From the NCBI GenBank assembly GCA_030348385.1, contig JAUCFP010000006.1, forward strand, positions 3,561,501 through 3,625,500: a stretch of 64,000 nt of DNA. The letters are read 5' to 3'. A program made the position numbers and the translations under genes. The notes under the pieces were generated by a model. That model ran no database searches. It was not told the origin of the DNA and was given only the letters and a program-made list of their open reading frames with translations. Positions 1 through 10,021 of this stretch are shown here, piece after piece. Every line of letters starts with the position of its first letter. Position 1 is the first letter of the stretch. This DNA comes from Cytobacillus sp. NJ13. Lineage in GTDB: Bacteria > Bacillota > Bacilli > Bacillales > Cytobacillaceae.

Positions 1-1820
1 AGCTGATTCAGAAGCATCGGAAGGAGACGGAAGAATACATCTCGACCCTTTCCTACAGGGTGAAAAAAGTCGGCGAAGAAGCTCTGATGGAAATGCCGAT
101 CGGGATTATGCTCATTAATGATGAGTATTACATTGAATGGACCAATCCCTTTTTAGCATCCTGCTTCGATGAAGATACGCTAGTCGGAAGATCGCTTTAT
201 GATGTTGCGGATTCGCTTGTTCCGCTGATCAAACAAGAAGTGGAAACTGAAATCATCACCCTTCACGACCGCAAATTCCGGGTGATCCATAAACCGGAAG
301 AGCGCCTTTTATACTTTTTTGATGTCACGGAACAGACCGAAATTGAAAAAATGTATCAGGAAGAACGGACGGTTATCGCCATTATTTTCCTTGATAATTA
401 TGATGAACTGACTCAGGGGATGGATGACCAGACAAAAAGCAGTCTCAATAGCCTGGTGACCCAGATATTAAATAAATGGGCACAGGACAATGGGGTCTTC
501 TTGAAGAGAGTCTCATCTGAGCGATTTATCGCTGTATTTAATGAACATATTCTGCAGCTTCTGGAAAAAGGGAAGTTCACGATTCTCGATGATGTCCGGG
601 AAACCACTTCCAAGCAAAACGTTCCATTAACATTAAGCGTGGGCGTCGGAACAGGGGTTTCTTCCCTTCCTGAGCTCGGTTCACTGGCCCAGTCCAGCTT
701 AGACCTGGCATTAGGCCGCGGCGGAGACCAGGTGGCCATCAAACAGACGAACGGGAAGGTTAAATTCTTCGGGGGAAAAACCAATCCTGTTGAAAAAAGA
801 ACACGGGTCCGTGCACGCGTGATTTCCCATGCGCTGAAGGAACTGATTTCCGAAAGCGATAAAGTGATCATCATGGGCCACAAAAGCCCGGATATGGATG
901 CGATTGGAGCGGCCATCGGCATTCAGAAGGTGGCGCGCCTGAATCAGCGTGAAGGCTATGTGGTTGTGAATTTTAATGAACTCGATACAGGTGTCAGAAG
1001 GATGATGAAGGAAATTGAAAAGAATGGAGAGCTCTTTTCTAAATTCATCACCCCGGAACAGGCGATGGAAATTGCAACAGACGATACCCTGCTCGTGGTC
1101 GTTGACACCCACAAGCCATCCATGGTGATTGAGGAAAAGCTGCTTCATAAGATTGAACATGTTGTCGTCATCGACCATCACCGCCGCGCTGAAGAGTTCA
1201 TCCATAATCCTCTGCTGGTTTATATGGAGCCGTATGCCTCCTCCACAGCAGAACTGGTGACAGAGCTTCTTGAATATCAGCCGAAAAACGGCAGAATCGA
1301 AATGCTGGAAGCAACGGCCCTGCTTGCCGGGATTATTGTCGATACGAAGAGTTTTTCACTGCGGACAGGATCCAGGACGTTTGATGCGGCTTCCTATCTG
1401 CGCGGACAGGGTGCAGATACCGTGCTCGTCCAAAAGTTCTTAAAAGAGGATGTAGATACCTACATCAAGCGGGCTAAGCTGATTGAAACCGTTCAATTTT
1501 ACAGAGAAGGAATTGCGATTGCCAAGGGACGGCCGGATCAGATATTTGACCAGGTTCTGATTGCCCAGACAGCAGATACTTTGCTGATGATGGATGGTGT
1601 GGTTGCTTCATTTGTCATTTCAAACCGCTCTGAAAACATGATAGGGGTCAGCGCACGTTCCCTCGGGGATATCAATGTCCAGGTGATCATGGAAAACCTT
1701 GAAGGCGGCGGACACTTAACTAACGCTGCCACACAGCTTCATGATGCAACACTTGATGATGTTGAGGTCCGATTAAAAGAGGCTATAGATGAATACTTTG
1801 AAGGGAGAAAAAAAGAATGA
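1..1820 (+). CDS. gdpP: Cyclic-di-AMP phosphodiesterase GdpP (5' end outside window)
   Basis: GdpP hydrolyses c-di-AMP to pApA at the membrane. The frame is open from the first bases, so the GTG at 60 is internal; the N-terminal membrane helices and start codon lie upstream of the window. Visible in order: a PAS-like segment (nt about 60-360), a degenerate GGDEF domain (about 360-780), then DHH and DHHA1 phosphodiesterase domains. The metal-binding [10 protein letters not shown] motif lies near nt 880-909, the DHH triad at nt 1173-1181, and a GGGH motif near the C-terminus. The stop overlaps the rplI start by 4 nt (ATGA), so the two genes are translationally coupled, as in Bacillus subtilis yybT-rplI. 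Identification is firm; only the N-terminus is missing. Confidence 0.95.
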   Translation, partial: LIQKHRKETEEYISTLSYRVKKVGEEALMEMPIGIMLINDEYYIEWTNPFLASCFDEDTLVGRSLYDVADSLVPLIKQEVETEIITLHDRKFRVIHKPEERLLYFFDVTEQTEIEKMYQEERTVIAIIFLDNYDELTQGMDDQTKSSLNSLVTQILNKWAQDNGVFLKRVSSERFIAVFNEHILQLLEKGKFTILDDVRETTSKQNVPLTLSVGVGTGVSSLPELGSLAQSSLDLALGRGGDQVAIKQTNGKVKFFGGKTNPVEKRTRVRARVISHALKELISESDKVIIMGHKSPDMDAIGAAIGIQKVARLNQREGYVVVNFNELDTGVRRMMKEIEKNGELFSKFITPEQAMEIATDDTLLVVVDTHKPSMVIEEKLLHKIEHVVVIDHHRRAEEFIHNPLLVYMEPYASSTAELVTELLEYQPKNGRIEMLEATALLAGIIVDTKSFSLRTGSRTFDAASYLRGQGADTVLVQKFLKEDVDTYIKRAKLIETVQFYREGIAIAKGRPDQIFDQVLIAQTADTLLMMDGVVASFVISNRSENMIGVSARSLGDINVQVIMENLEGGGHLTNAATQLHDATLDDVEVRLKEAIDEYFEGRKKE

Positions 1821-2263
1821 AAGTAATCTTTTTAAAAGACGTTAAGGGCAAGGGCAAAAAAGGCGAAGTAAAAAATGTAGCAGATGGCTATGCACATAAC
1901 TTTTTAATTAAACAAGGGCTTGCTGTCGAAGCAAACCAGGCTAATGTCAGCAGCCTGAACGCCCAAAAGAAAAAAGAAGTAAAGCTTGCCGAAGAGGAAC
2001 TGGCTGATGCAAAAAAACTAAAAGAAACACTTGAAAAGCTGACGGTTGATTTTACAGCAAAATCAGGTGAAGGCGGCCGCCTTTTCGGATCCATCACAAG
2101 CAAGCAAATTGCAGAAGAGCTTCAAAAGAAGCACAGCATCAAAATCGACAAGCGCAAAATCGAAATGGAAGATGCGATCCGCACGCTCGGATACACTAAG
2201 GTTCCAGTCAAGCTTCATACTGAAGTAACGGCAACATTAAACGTACATGTAAAAGAAGCTTAA
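1817..2263 (+). CDS. rplI: 50S ribosomal protein bL9
   Basis: Ribosomal protein bL9 binds 23S rRNA at the base of the L1 stalk. The 148-aa protein has the usual length and the N-terminal signature [19 protein letters not shown], followed by the long charged connecting helix (residues about 40-75) and the C-terminal globular domain. The ATG overlaps the gdpP stop codon. The upstream GGGAGAAAAAAAG serves as ribosome binding site inside gdpP. The transcript ends at the hairpin at 2344-2377. Confidence 0.97.
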   Translation: MKVIFLKDVKGKGKKGEVKNVADGYAHNFLIKQGLAVEANQANVSSLNAQKKKEVKLAEEELADAKKLKETLEKLTVDFTAKSGEGGRLFGSITSKQIAEELQKKHSIKIDKRKIEMEDAIRTLGYTKVPVKLHTEVTATLNVHVKEA

Positions 2264-2343
2264 AATGAAACTTCAATGAATGCGATAAACTAATATTGGA
2301 AGTGGCTTTTGCTTATAAACATGTTAAAATAAAAGGGTTGATT

Positions 2344-2377
2344 AAAATGTGATCAGTTTCTGCTGGTCGCATTTTTT
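2344..2377 (+). terminator. Intrinsic terminator after rplI
   Basis: A 13-bp stem (two G-U pairs) with loop TTTCTG is followed by a T run at 2372-2377. It closes the gdpP-rplI transcript. Confidence 0.8.
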
Positions 2378-2432
2378 AAAGGGAAATTTAGAGATTTTTA
2401 AATAGATATAGTGTTACTTTATTCTTTTTAAA

Positions 2433-2476
2433 GCGCAGGAACAAACGGTTTGGCTTGTTCCGACAGGCGCTTGCGC
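2433..2476. repeat. Partial copy of a dispersed palindromic repeat upstream of dnaC
   Basis: GCGCAGGAACAA...CTTGTTCCGA..GGCGCTTGCGC matches the right half of the element at 20557-20675. GGAACAA (2438-2444) and TTGTTCC (2455-2461) form a hairpin. It ends only about 9 nt before the dnaC ribosome binding site, so it lies inside the dnaC leader. Confidence 0.6.
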
Positions 2477-2500
2477 ATTTCAATTAGGAGGTTTGAATGG

Positions 2501-3865
2501 ATGAGTGACTTATTTGCGGATCGGCTCCCGCCTCAAAATATTGAAGCGGAACAGGCAGTGCTTGGGGCAATCTTTCTTGAACCCTCCTCTCTTACACAAG
2601 CATCAGAGATTTTGATACCTGAAGACTTCTACCGTGCGGCACACCAGAAGATTTTCAATGTGATGCTGAAGCTGAGCGACCAGGGAAAAGCGGTCGACTT
2701 AGTAACCGTGACAGAAGAGCTCAGTGCAGCGAAACTGCTGGAGGATACCGGAGGGGTCAGCTATTTAAGTGAACTGGCCGGTTCTGTTCCAACAGCAGCG
2801 AATATCGAGTACTATGCAAAGATCGTTGAAGAAAAGTCATTGCTTCGCAGGCTGATCCGGACGGCAACGGGCATTGCCCAGGACGGCTATACACGTGAGG
2901 ATGAAGTAGAAGTTCTGCTGGGAGAAGCTGAGAAAAATATCATGGAGGTTGCACAGCGCAAAAACGCCGGTGCCTTTCATAATATTAAGGATGTTCTGGT
3001 CCGGACCTACGATAATATCGAGGAAATGCATAACCGTAAAGGAGATATTACAGGGATTGCGACTGGATTCGCCGAGCTGGACCGCATGACAGCCGGCTTC
3101 CAGCGCAATGACCTCATCATTGTCGGTGCCCGCCCTTCCGTGGGTAAAACAGCCTTCGCCCTGAACATCGCGCAAAACGTGGCAACGAAGACCGGGGAAA
3201 ACGTCGCGATCTTCAGCCTTGAGATGGGTGCCGAACAGCTTGTCATGCGTATTCTTTGTGCAGAAGGAAATATTGATGCCCAAAGGCTTCGTACCGGCTC
3301 CCTGACGGATGAGGACTGGGGAAAGCTGACGATGGCAATGGGAAGCCTATCAAATGCAGGGATTTTTATTGATGATACCCCAGGTGTCAGAATCACAGAT
3401 ATTCGATCTAAGTGCCGCCGTTTAAAGCAGGAGCATGGGCTTGGCATGATTCTGATCGACTATCTGCAATTAATCCTGGGAAGCGGACGTTCGGGAGAAA
3501 ACCGCCAGCAGGAAGTATCTGAAATCTCACGTTCCCTTAAGCAATTGGCCCGTGAACTTCAGGTCCCTGTTATCGCACTGTCCCAGCTTTCCCGTGGAGT
3601 GGAACAGCGCCAGGATAAGCGCCCGATGATGTCAGATATCCGTGAATCGGGAAGTATCGAGCAGGATGCCGATATCGTGGCATTCCTATACCGTGATGAC
3701 TACTACGACAAAGAATCCGAAGACAAAAACATCATTGAAATCATTATCGCCAAGCAGCGTAACGGCCCGGTTGGAACCGTTCAGCTGGCATTCGTGAAAG
3801 AGTATAATAAATTCGTAAACTTAGAGAAACGCTTTGATGATTCATTTGCGCCGCCTGGTGCATAA
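2501..3865 (+). CDS. dnaC: Replicative DNA helicase (DnaB family; DnaC in B. subtilis)
   Basis: Hexameric 5'-3' helicase that unwinds DNA at the replication fork. The start is set at ATG 2501, eight bases after the strong TAGGAGGT site (2485-2492). This gives 454 aa starting MSDLFADRLPPQNIEAEQ, the usual family length; a longer frame from 2450 runs through the repeat and has no binding site. The N-terminal DnaB domain (about 1-150) is followed by the RecA-like ATPase with Walker A GARPSVGKT (residues 209-217) and the Walker B region LGMILIDYLQL. No intein is present. The gene stands alone between its own terminator and that of rplI, in the conserved order rplI-dnaC-purA. Confidence 0.95.
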   Translation: MSDLFADRLPPQNIEAEQAVLGAIFLEPSSLTQASEILIPEDFYRAAHQKIFNVMLKLSDQGKAVDLVTVTEELSAAKLLEDTGGVSYLSELAGSVPTAANIEYYAKIVEEKSLLRRLIRTATGIAQDGYTREDEVEVLLGEAEKNIMEVAQRKNAGAFHNIKDVLVRTYDNIEEMHNRKGDITGIATGFAELDRMTAGFQRNDLIIVGARPSVGKTAFALNIAQNVATKTGENVAIFSLEMGAEQLVMRILCAEGNIDAQRLRTGSLTDEDWGKLTMAMGSLSNAGIFIDDTPGVRITDIRSKCRRLKQEHGLGMILIDYLQLILGSGRSGENRQQEVSEISRSLKQLARELQVPVIALSQLSRGVEQRQDKRPMMSDIRESGSIEQDADIVAFLYRDDYYDKESEDKNIIEIIIAKQRNGPVGTVQLAFVKEYNKFVNLEKRFDDSFAPPGA

Positions 3866-3897
3866 AGAGGGCCTGCATTTTGCATGTCCTCTTTTTT
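3864..3897 (+). terminator. Intrinsic terminator after dnaC
   Basis: AAAGAGG and CCTCTTT arms with an inner TGCA/TGCA pairing are followed by six T residues. Confidence 0.8.
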
Positions 3898-3947
3898 ATT
3901 GTCTGGCTCCAAGAATTTCTAATTTTCTTATTTTCATATTTTCATGG

Positions 3948-3992
3948 TTTCACGAACATATTTTTATATTTTTATTAAAAATGTTCGTGTTT
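3948..3992. promoter_or_regulatory. Paired inverted PurBoxes (PurR site) upstream of purA
   Basis: CACGAACAT at 3951-3959 and its inverse ATGTTCGTG at 3981-3989 face each other. The CGAA cores lie at 3953-3956 and, inverted, 3984-3987. Bacillus PurR binds two inverted PurBoxes with a central CGAA in AT-rich DNA. The pair ends immediately upstream of the -35 box, which suits repression of purA that is relieved by PRPP. Confidence 0.75.
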
Positions 3993-3994
3993 TA

Positions 3995-4023
3995 TTGACT
4001 ATCACACATCACCTTGGTAAACT
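3995..4023 (+). promoter_or_regulatory. SigA-type promoter of purA
   Basis: TTGACT (3995-4000), a 17-bp spacer and TAAACT (4018-4023). The transcript would have a leader of roughly 75 nt before the ATG at 4106. Confidence 0.65.
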
Positions 4024-4075
4024 AAGATGGTTGAAATAAGTTACTTAATTAAAAATGTTTTTATAGAATTTTTAA

Positions 4076-5398
<1,323 letters not shown>

Positions 5399-5410
5399 TA
5401 CTTGATTGGA

Positions 5411-5438
5411 AAGCCCTAATGCGAATTAGGGCTTTTTT
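5411..5438 (+). terminator. Intrinsic terminator after purA (intron insertion target)
   Basis: AAGCCCTAAT / ATTAGGGCTT stem with loop GCGA and a T run. The group II intron starts at 5441, three nt after the T run. Removing the intron restores a longer T-rich tail, so the insertion lies inside the original poly-T stretch. Confidence 0.85.
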
Positions 5439-5440
5439 GT

Positions 5441-7326
5441 GTGCGCCCGGCATGGGTGCAGTCTATAGGGTGCAAGTCCCGAGCCATGAAGGCAGTAGTA
5501 GTGGTTAGCTTAACGCAAGGGTGTCCGCGGTGACGCGGAATCTGAAGGAAGCGAGCGGCAAACCTCCGGTCTGAGGAACACGAACTTCATATAAGGCTAG
5601 GTACCATTGGATGAGTTTGCACATCAAAACGAAATCCTTACTGCCGAAGGTGGTACAGAGTAAATGGAGCAGATAGATGGAGGGAAAGACTGTACTCTTA
5701 CCCGGGGAGGTCTGATTGAAACGCCAAGTACACTTGGTAACCTATCTAATGATAGATAGCTGAACAATCAGAAGTCAGCAGAGGTCATAGTACCTTACCA
5801 ACTCGAGACGGTAAGGGAAGGACTGAACAATTAGGAAGAACGAGAAACTAGGCATACAATTCCTGTGTAGAAGCAGACAATCCGAAAGGACTTACTTGAA
5901 GGAGGAAGTGGTGAATCCACAGGGGACTTCATGAGGGTGGAGCAGGAATAACATAATTAGATTTCTACGTTCACGTCGAAAGGAAATATCACATGTTAAT
6001 GGATCTGATTCTGTCACGGGAAAACTTAATAGAAGCACTTAAACGTGTGGAGAAGAACAAAGGGAGTCACGGCATAGATGGAATGTCCGTAAAATCCCTA
6101 CGAAGACATCTTTATGAGAACTGGGACACCCTTTGTGACTCTTTAAGGAAAGGTACCTATCAACCTAACCCAGTCCGTCGAGTCGAAATCCCGAAATCGA
6201 ACGGTGGAGTAAGGTTACTAGGAATACCTACCGTGACAGACCGGTTCATCCAACAGGCCATCGCCCAAGTTCTAACCCCGCTTTTTGACCCAACCTTCTC
6301 AGAACATAGTTATGGATTTAGACCAAAAAGAAGAGCTCACGACGCTGTTCGTAAAGCAAGGGAATTTATAAGTGAAGGTTATAGATGGGTGATTGACATG
6401 GACTTGGAGAAATTCTTTGACAAAGTGAATCATGATAAATTGATGGGGATAATGGCAAGTAAAATCCAAGACCGATTGGTCTTGAAATTGATACGGAAAT
6501 ATCTCCAAGCAGGAATCATGATAAATGGTGTAGTCCATGATGCAGAAGAAGGGACACCACAAGGAGGTCCTCTGAGCCCTCTTCTTTCGAATATCCTTCT
6601 GGATAAGCTCGATAAAGAGCTAGAAAAGAGAGGTCACAAGTTTGTCCGCTACGCCGATGATTGTAATATTTACATGAAATCGAAGAAAGCTGGAGAACGA
6701 GTGATGAACTCGATTACATGCTTCATTGAGCAGAAATTAAAGCTTAAAGTAAATAGAGAAAAATCAGCGGTTGATCGCCCGTGGAAACGAAAGTTCCTTG
6801 GCTTTAGCTTTACGTTTAATAAGATACCGAAGGTTCGAATAGCAAATGAAAGTATCAAAAAGCTTAAAACTAAAATAAGGGAGTTAACCTCCCGTTCTAA
6901 ACCAATTCCTATGGAAGTTAGAATCGAGAAACTAAATCAATATCTAACGGGATGGTGTGGATATTTTGCATTGGCTGATACACCAAGTAAATTTAAAGAA
7001 TTCGATGAGTGGATTAGAAGAAGACTTCGTATGATTGAATGGAAACAATGGAAGAAACCGAGGACAAGAGTAAGAAAACTCAAAGGTCTAGGTGTCACTG
7101 ACCAAAAGGCATACGAATGGGGAAACTCCAGAAAGAAATATTGGAGAATAGCCTCTAGTCCAATCCTACACAAAACCCTCGATAACTCCTACTGGAGTAA
7201 TCGAGGGCTTAAAAGTCTATATCAAAGATATGAATTTCTACGTCAAACTTAATTGAACCGCCGTATACCGAACGGTACGTACGGTGGTGTGAGAGGTCGG
7301 GGGTTAGTCACCCCCTCCTACTCGAT
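5441..7326 (+). mobile_element. Group II intron, copy 1 (1886 bp)
   Basis: A self-splicing retroelement. It begins with GTGCGCCCGG, matching the GUGYG consensus, and ends in CTCGAT, matching the AY consensus. A domain V hairpin (ACCGCCGTATACC...GGTACGGTGGT region, about 7258-7289) and a domain VI stem (GGGGG/CCCCC, about 7299-7316) precede the 3' end. The boundaries were fixed by comparison with the second copy at 34428-36313, where they restore the gdhA frame exactly. Both copies have the same length, and I saw five base differences (for example near 5770, 6376, 6882). An RT/maturase ORF lies in domain IV. Insertion behind a terminator resembles class C behaviour, but I do not assign the class. 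Confidence 0.92.
5993..7252 (+). CDS. ltrA: Group II intron reverse transcriptase/maturase (copy 1)
   Basis: An LtrA-type protein of 419 aa that helps the intron RNA fold and splice and copies it into DNA at new sites. The order is: RT domain (about 20-270) with LLGIPTVTDRFIQQA, a QGGPLSPLLSN motif and the catalytic YADD; then the maturase X domain (GIIM type) around residues 290-380 with LTGWCGYF. No HNH endonuclease domain is visible, so target priming would rely on a replication fork or nicked strand. ATG 5993 follows AAAGGAAA. The copy at 34980 differs by one residue (Glu297 here, Gly there). Confidence 0.93.
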   Translation: MLMDLILSRENLIEALKRVEKNKGSHGIDGMSVKSLRRHLYENWDTLCDSLRKGTYQPNPVRRVEIPKSNGGVRLLGIPTVTDRFIQQAIAQVLTPLFDPTFSEHSYGFRPKRRAHDAVRKAREFISEGYRWVIDMDLEKFFDKVNHDKLMGIMASKIQDRLVLKLIRKYLQAGIMINGVVHDAEEGTPQGGPLSPLLSNILLDKLDKELEKRGHKFVRYADDCNIYMKSKKAGERVMNSITCFIEQKLKLKVNREKSAVDRPWKRKFLGFSFTFNKIPKVRIANESIKKLKTKIRELTSRSKPIPMEVRIEKLNQYLTGWCGYFALADTPSKFKEFDEWIRRRLRMIEWKQWKKPRTRVRKLKGLGVTDQKAYEWGNSRKKYWRIASSPILHKTLDNSYWSNRGLKSLYQRYEFLRQT

Positions 7327-7355
7327 TTTTTAAAGCTGCTTTTACTTTGGGTTCA

Positions 7356-7864
7356 TTCGGACAGGAGAAGAGAAAATCCGAGGGGAAGAGTCCGAAGCTG
7401 GTGCTGATTCGGACAGGAGAAGGGGAAATCAGTGGGAGAGAGTCCGAATCTGGTGCTGATTCGGACAGGAGAAGAGAAAATCCGAGGGGGAGAGTCCGAA
7501 GCTGGTGCTGATTCGGACAGGAGAAGAGGAAATCAGAGGGGAAGAGTCCGAAGTTGGTGCTGATTCGGACAGGAGAAGAGGAAATCAGAGGGGAAGAGTC
7601 CGAAGTTGGTGCTGGTTCGGACAGGAGAAGAGGAAATCAGAGGGAGAGAGTCCGAAGTTGGTGCACACTCGGACAAGAGAAGGAGAAAATCGGGAGGAAG
7701 AGTCCGAAGCTGGCGCACATTCGGACAGGAGAAGGGGAAATCAGAGGGAGAGAGTCCGAAGTTGGCGCACATTCGGACAGGAGAAGAAGAAATCAGAGGG
7801 AGAGAGTCCGAAGCCGGTGCACATTTGGGCAGGAAAAGAGGAAATCAGAGAGTTTGAGTCCGAA
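7356..7864. repeat. 52-bp tandem repeat array 1 (10 units)
   Basis: Ten units start at 7356, 7408, 7460, 7512, 7564, 7616, 7668, 7720, 7772 and 7824, an exact 52-bp period throughout. Each unit begins TTCGGAC, has a purine-rich core of about 27 nt (AGGAGAAGAGGAAATC type) and ends GTCCGAA, followed by an 11-nt spacer such as GCTGGTGCTGA. Since GTCCGAA is the reverse complement of TTCGGAC, each arm can pair with its partner inside the unit or across the spacer with the next unit. No stop codons occur in several frames, which creates three overlapping false ORFs. A related single unit lies at 12061 and a second array at 57688. Function unknown. Confidence 0.92.
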
Positions 7865-7977
7865 GCTGAAGTTAAGCACACTATTAAGTGTAAATTTATC
7901 TGACAGTTGATTATCTCCATGCAAAACACGGATGCTTTAAAGATCAATAGAGAATTCCATAAATATTGCATTAGCTA

Positions 7978-8005
7978 TTTTCATCAAAGAATATTCAGTT
8001 ATAAT
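7978..8005 (+). promoter_or_regulatory. Possible promoter of the XRE-cupin regulator
   Basis: TTTTCA (7978-7983), a 16-bp spacer and a perfect TATAAT (8000-8005), 38 bp upstream of the proposed start codon. Confidence 0.45.
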
Positions 8006-8043
8006 TTACTCTTAGATGAACAATTTAACAGGAGGGGATTAAC

Positions 8044-8601
8044 ATTTATCTTCAAGAAATCGGTAAAAAAGTTAAAGAAGCTAGATTAAATAAGGCATTA
8101 ACTCAACAAGAATTGGCAGATAAATGCCAGTTAACTAAAAGTCATATTTCCAAAATAGAAAATGGCCAAGCTGCTCCTGCAGTAGCGACATTATCCAAAA
8201 TTGCCCAAGAACTAGGTGCGCCCTTATCATGGTTTCTTGAAACAAATATTCAAAATAAATTATCGATTGTCAAAGAGAAAGAAAGGAAAGTAAAAGTCGG
8301 AAGTAGTGAGATAGGATATACATACGAAACAATGGCAAAGCGTGCTCAGTTTAGCAAAGTGGAACCTGTGATTATAACGGTTTTGCCAGAAGCTGAATTG
8401 GTAGAACCCTTTACCCATTCTGAGGATGAATTTATTTATGTGCTTTCAGGGTCTATTAATCTTTTTTATGATGGAGAATTGCACTATTTAAAACAAGGTG
8501 ATAGCGCTTATTTTGAGGGGGACGTGCCTCATATTTTCCTGCCAACAGAAAGTAAGGAAGCGAAAGTCTTAGCAATGTTTATACAAGTTAATTCCTTCTG
8601 A
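8044..8601 (+). CDS. XRE-family regulator with C-terminal cupin domain
   Basis: A DNA-binding regulator with a cupin sensor. The frame is open from a TAA at 8026. Residues homologous to the first helices of the HTH (IYLQEIGKKVKEARLNKALT) lie before the first ATG at 8113, so starting at 8113 would delete half of the DNA-binding domain. A strong GGAGGGG site (8031-8037) points to ATT at 8044 as the start codon, giving 185 aa. The HTH runs from about residue 5 to 60, the cupin from about 110 to 180 (HSEDEFIYVLSGS, GDSAYFEGDVPH). It lies upstream and codirectional with the HMG-CoA reductase operon and is its likely regulator. Alternatively the ATT is a mutated ATG and the gene is impaired. Confidence 0.75.
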   Translation: MYLQEIGKKVKEARLNKALTQQELADKCQLTKSHISKIENGQAAPAVATLSKIAQELGAPLSWFLETNIQNKLSIVKEKERKVKVGSSEIGYTYETMAKRAQFSKVEPVIITVLPEAELVEPFTHSEDEFIYVLSGSINLFYDGELHYLKQGDSAYFEGDVPHIFLPTESKEAKVLAMFIQVNSF

Positions 8602-8685
8602 ATAATTATCTGAAATATTTTTTAATTTAGAATTAAGTATATATTAAGTATTTACAACTTTTTAATAATCATGTACTCTTTGTGT

Positions 8686-8714
8686 AATGGAATTCAACAA
8701 AGTTGAATTCCATT
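8686..8714. promoter_or_regulatory. Perfect 13-bp inverted repeat, candidate operator of the HMG-CoA reductase operon
   Basis: AATGGAATTCAAC (8686-8698), spacer AAA, GTTGAATTCCATT (8702-8714). The left arm overlaps a -10-like TGTAAT (8683-8688), and the repeat ends 25 bp before the ATG at 8740. The neighbouring XRE-cupin protein is the obvious candidate ligand (inference). Confidence 0.6.
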
Positions 8715-8739
8715 AAACTAAACATAAGGAGTGTATATA

Positions 8740-10020
8740 ATGCCTGCTACAACAACTACTACCAGAGTTCCAGGTTTCTATCGTTTAACACCTGATGAGA
8801 GATTGGACATTGTAACGAAAAACTGCAAATTGACTGAAGATGAAACAAAATATTTATCCGGAGAACATGCACTTTCAATGGATTTAGCCGATTCTATGAT
8901 TGAAAACGTTATTGGTCAGATTGGAATTCCAATTGGAGTTGCGGCTAATTTCAAGATTAATGGAAAAGACACATTTATTCCGATGGCCACGGAAGAACCT
9001 TCTGTTGTTGCAGCAGCAAGCAACGCGGCCAAAGCGGCGTATGATCTTGGAGGTTTTTATACTTCGATGAGCGGAACGATTATGCGCGGACAAATTCAGG
9101 TTCTTAATGTGGCAGACCCATTTGCAGCAAGAGCAAAGATTTTTGAACATAAAGCCGAAATTTTACAGCGCTGTAATGAAAAAGACCCCACATTAGTCTC
9201 TTTAGGCGGTGGAGCGATTGATTTAGAAGTAAATATTATTCAAACAACAAATAACCTAATGCTTGTCATCCATTTAATCGTTGATACGAAGGATGCAATG
9301 GGTGCAAATGCTGTTAACACAATGGCTGAATCTGTTGCACCTTTCATCGAAACAATTACCAATGGCCGAGTCGTTCTAAGAATCATTTCTAATTTAGCCG
9401 ATCGCAGATTAGTTCGTGCAAGGGCAGTATTTTCAGCGGAAGCACTTGGAGGCAAAGAAATTGTCGAAAATATTGTAAACGCTTTCGAATTTGCGGATTT
9501 TGATCCATATCGTGCCGCCACACATAATAAAGGGATCATGAATGGAATAACAGCAGTTGTTTTAGCAACTGGAAATGATACAAGAGCGGTAGAAGCGGGT
9601 GCACACGCCTATGCATCGATTTCCGGTCGTTACCGATCTTTAACTAAGTGGGAAATCAATAAAGATGGTAATTTATCAGGTTCGATTGAACTTCCAATGG
9701 CCGTTGGAATTGTAGGTGGTGCAACGAAAACTCATCCAGTTGCAAAAGCGTCTCTGAAAATAATGGAAATCAATTCTGCTGAAGAATTAGCCGGCTGCAT
9801 TGCTGCAGCAGGTCTTGCTCAAAATGCTGCTGCCCTGCGTGCATTGTCTTCAGAAGGTGTTCAAAGAGGACACATGTCTTTGCATGCCAGAAACTTAGCT
9901 GTAATGGTAGGTGCAAAAAGATCCGAGATAGATAGAATTGTTGCACAAGCAATAGAAGAAAAAGACCTTAGATATGATCGAATTTTGGAGATAACTAAAG
10001 CCATTCAAAGAGGTGAATAA
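8740..10020 (+). CDS. mvaA: Hydroxymethylglutaryl-CoA reductase, class II (degradative type)
   Basis: Interconverts mevalonate and HMG-CoA; class II enzymes commonly run in the oxidative direction and use NAD(H). The start is ATG 8740 behind AAGGAGTG, giving 426 aa. Visible motifs: ENVIGQIGIPIGVA (residues 55-68), the EEPSVVAAAS loop with the catalytic Glu, the cofactor-binding DAMGANAVNT, and the C-terminal GHMSLHARNLA with the catalytic His. Bacilli normally make isoprenoids by the MEP pathway, so a lone class II HMGR suggests catabolism or scavenging. Downstream lie a small membrane protein and a TctA-like permease in one operon. No HMG-CoA lyase or other mevalonate gene is in the window. 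Confidence 0.9.
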   Translation: MPATTTTTRVPGFYRLTPDERLDIVTKNCKLTEDETKYLSGEHALSMDLADSMIENVIGQIGIPIGVAANFKINGKDTFIPMATEEPSVVAAASNAAKAAYDLGGFYTSMSGTIMRGQIQVLNVADPFAARAKIFEHKAEILQRCNEKDPTLVSLGGGAIDLEVNIIQTTNNLMLVIHLIVDTKDAMGANAVNTMAESVAPFIETITNGRVVLRIISNLADRRLVRARAVFSAEALGGKEIVENIVNAFEFADFDPYRAATHNKGIMNGITAVVLATGNDTRAVEAGAHAYASISGRYRSLTKWEINKDGNLSGSIELPMAVGIVGGATKTHPVAKASLKIMEINSAEELAGCIAAAGLAQNAAALRALSSEGVQRGHMSLHARNLAVMVGAKRSEIDRIVAQAIEEKDLRYDRILEITKAIQRGE

Positions 10021-10021
10021 T

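Noticed and set aside
711..1205. Minus-strand ORF of 164 aa in gdpP
   Set aside because: Antisense shadow of a clear coding frame.
7356..7864. CRISPR array
   Set aside because: Both the 'repeat' and 'spacer' parts are conserved, the spacer is only 11 nt, and there are no cas genes.
7505..7910. Three overlapping plus-strand ORFs (118-132 aa and a shorter one) rich in RTGEEEIRG-type repeats, plus minus-strand partners
   Set aside because: They are translations of the 52-bp repeat array. Since 52 is not a multiple of 3, the frame rotates in each unit, and all frames lack stops; there is no single conserved protein.
7907..8089. 60-aa ORF before the XRE regulator
   Set aside because: It overlaps the regulator's ribosome binding site and start in another frame and resembles nothing.
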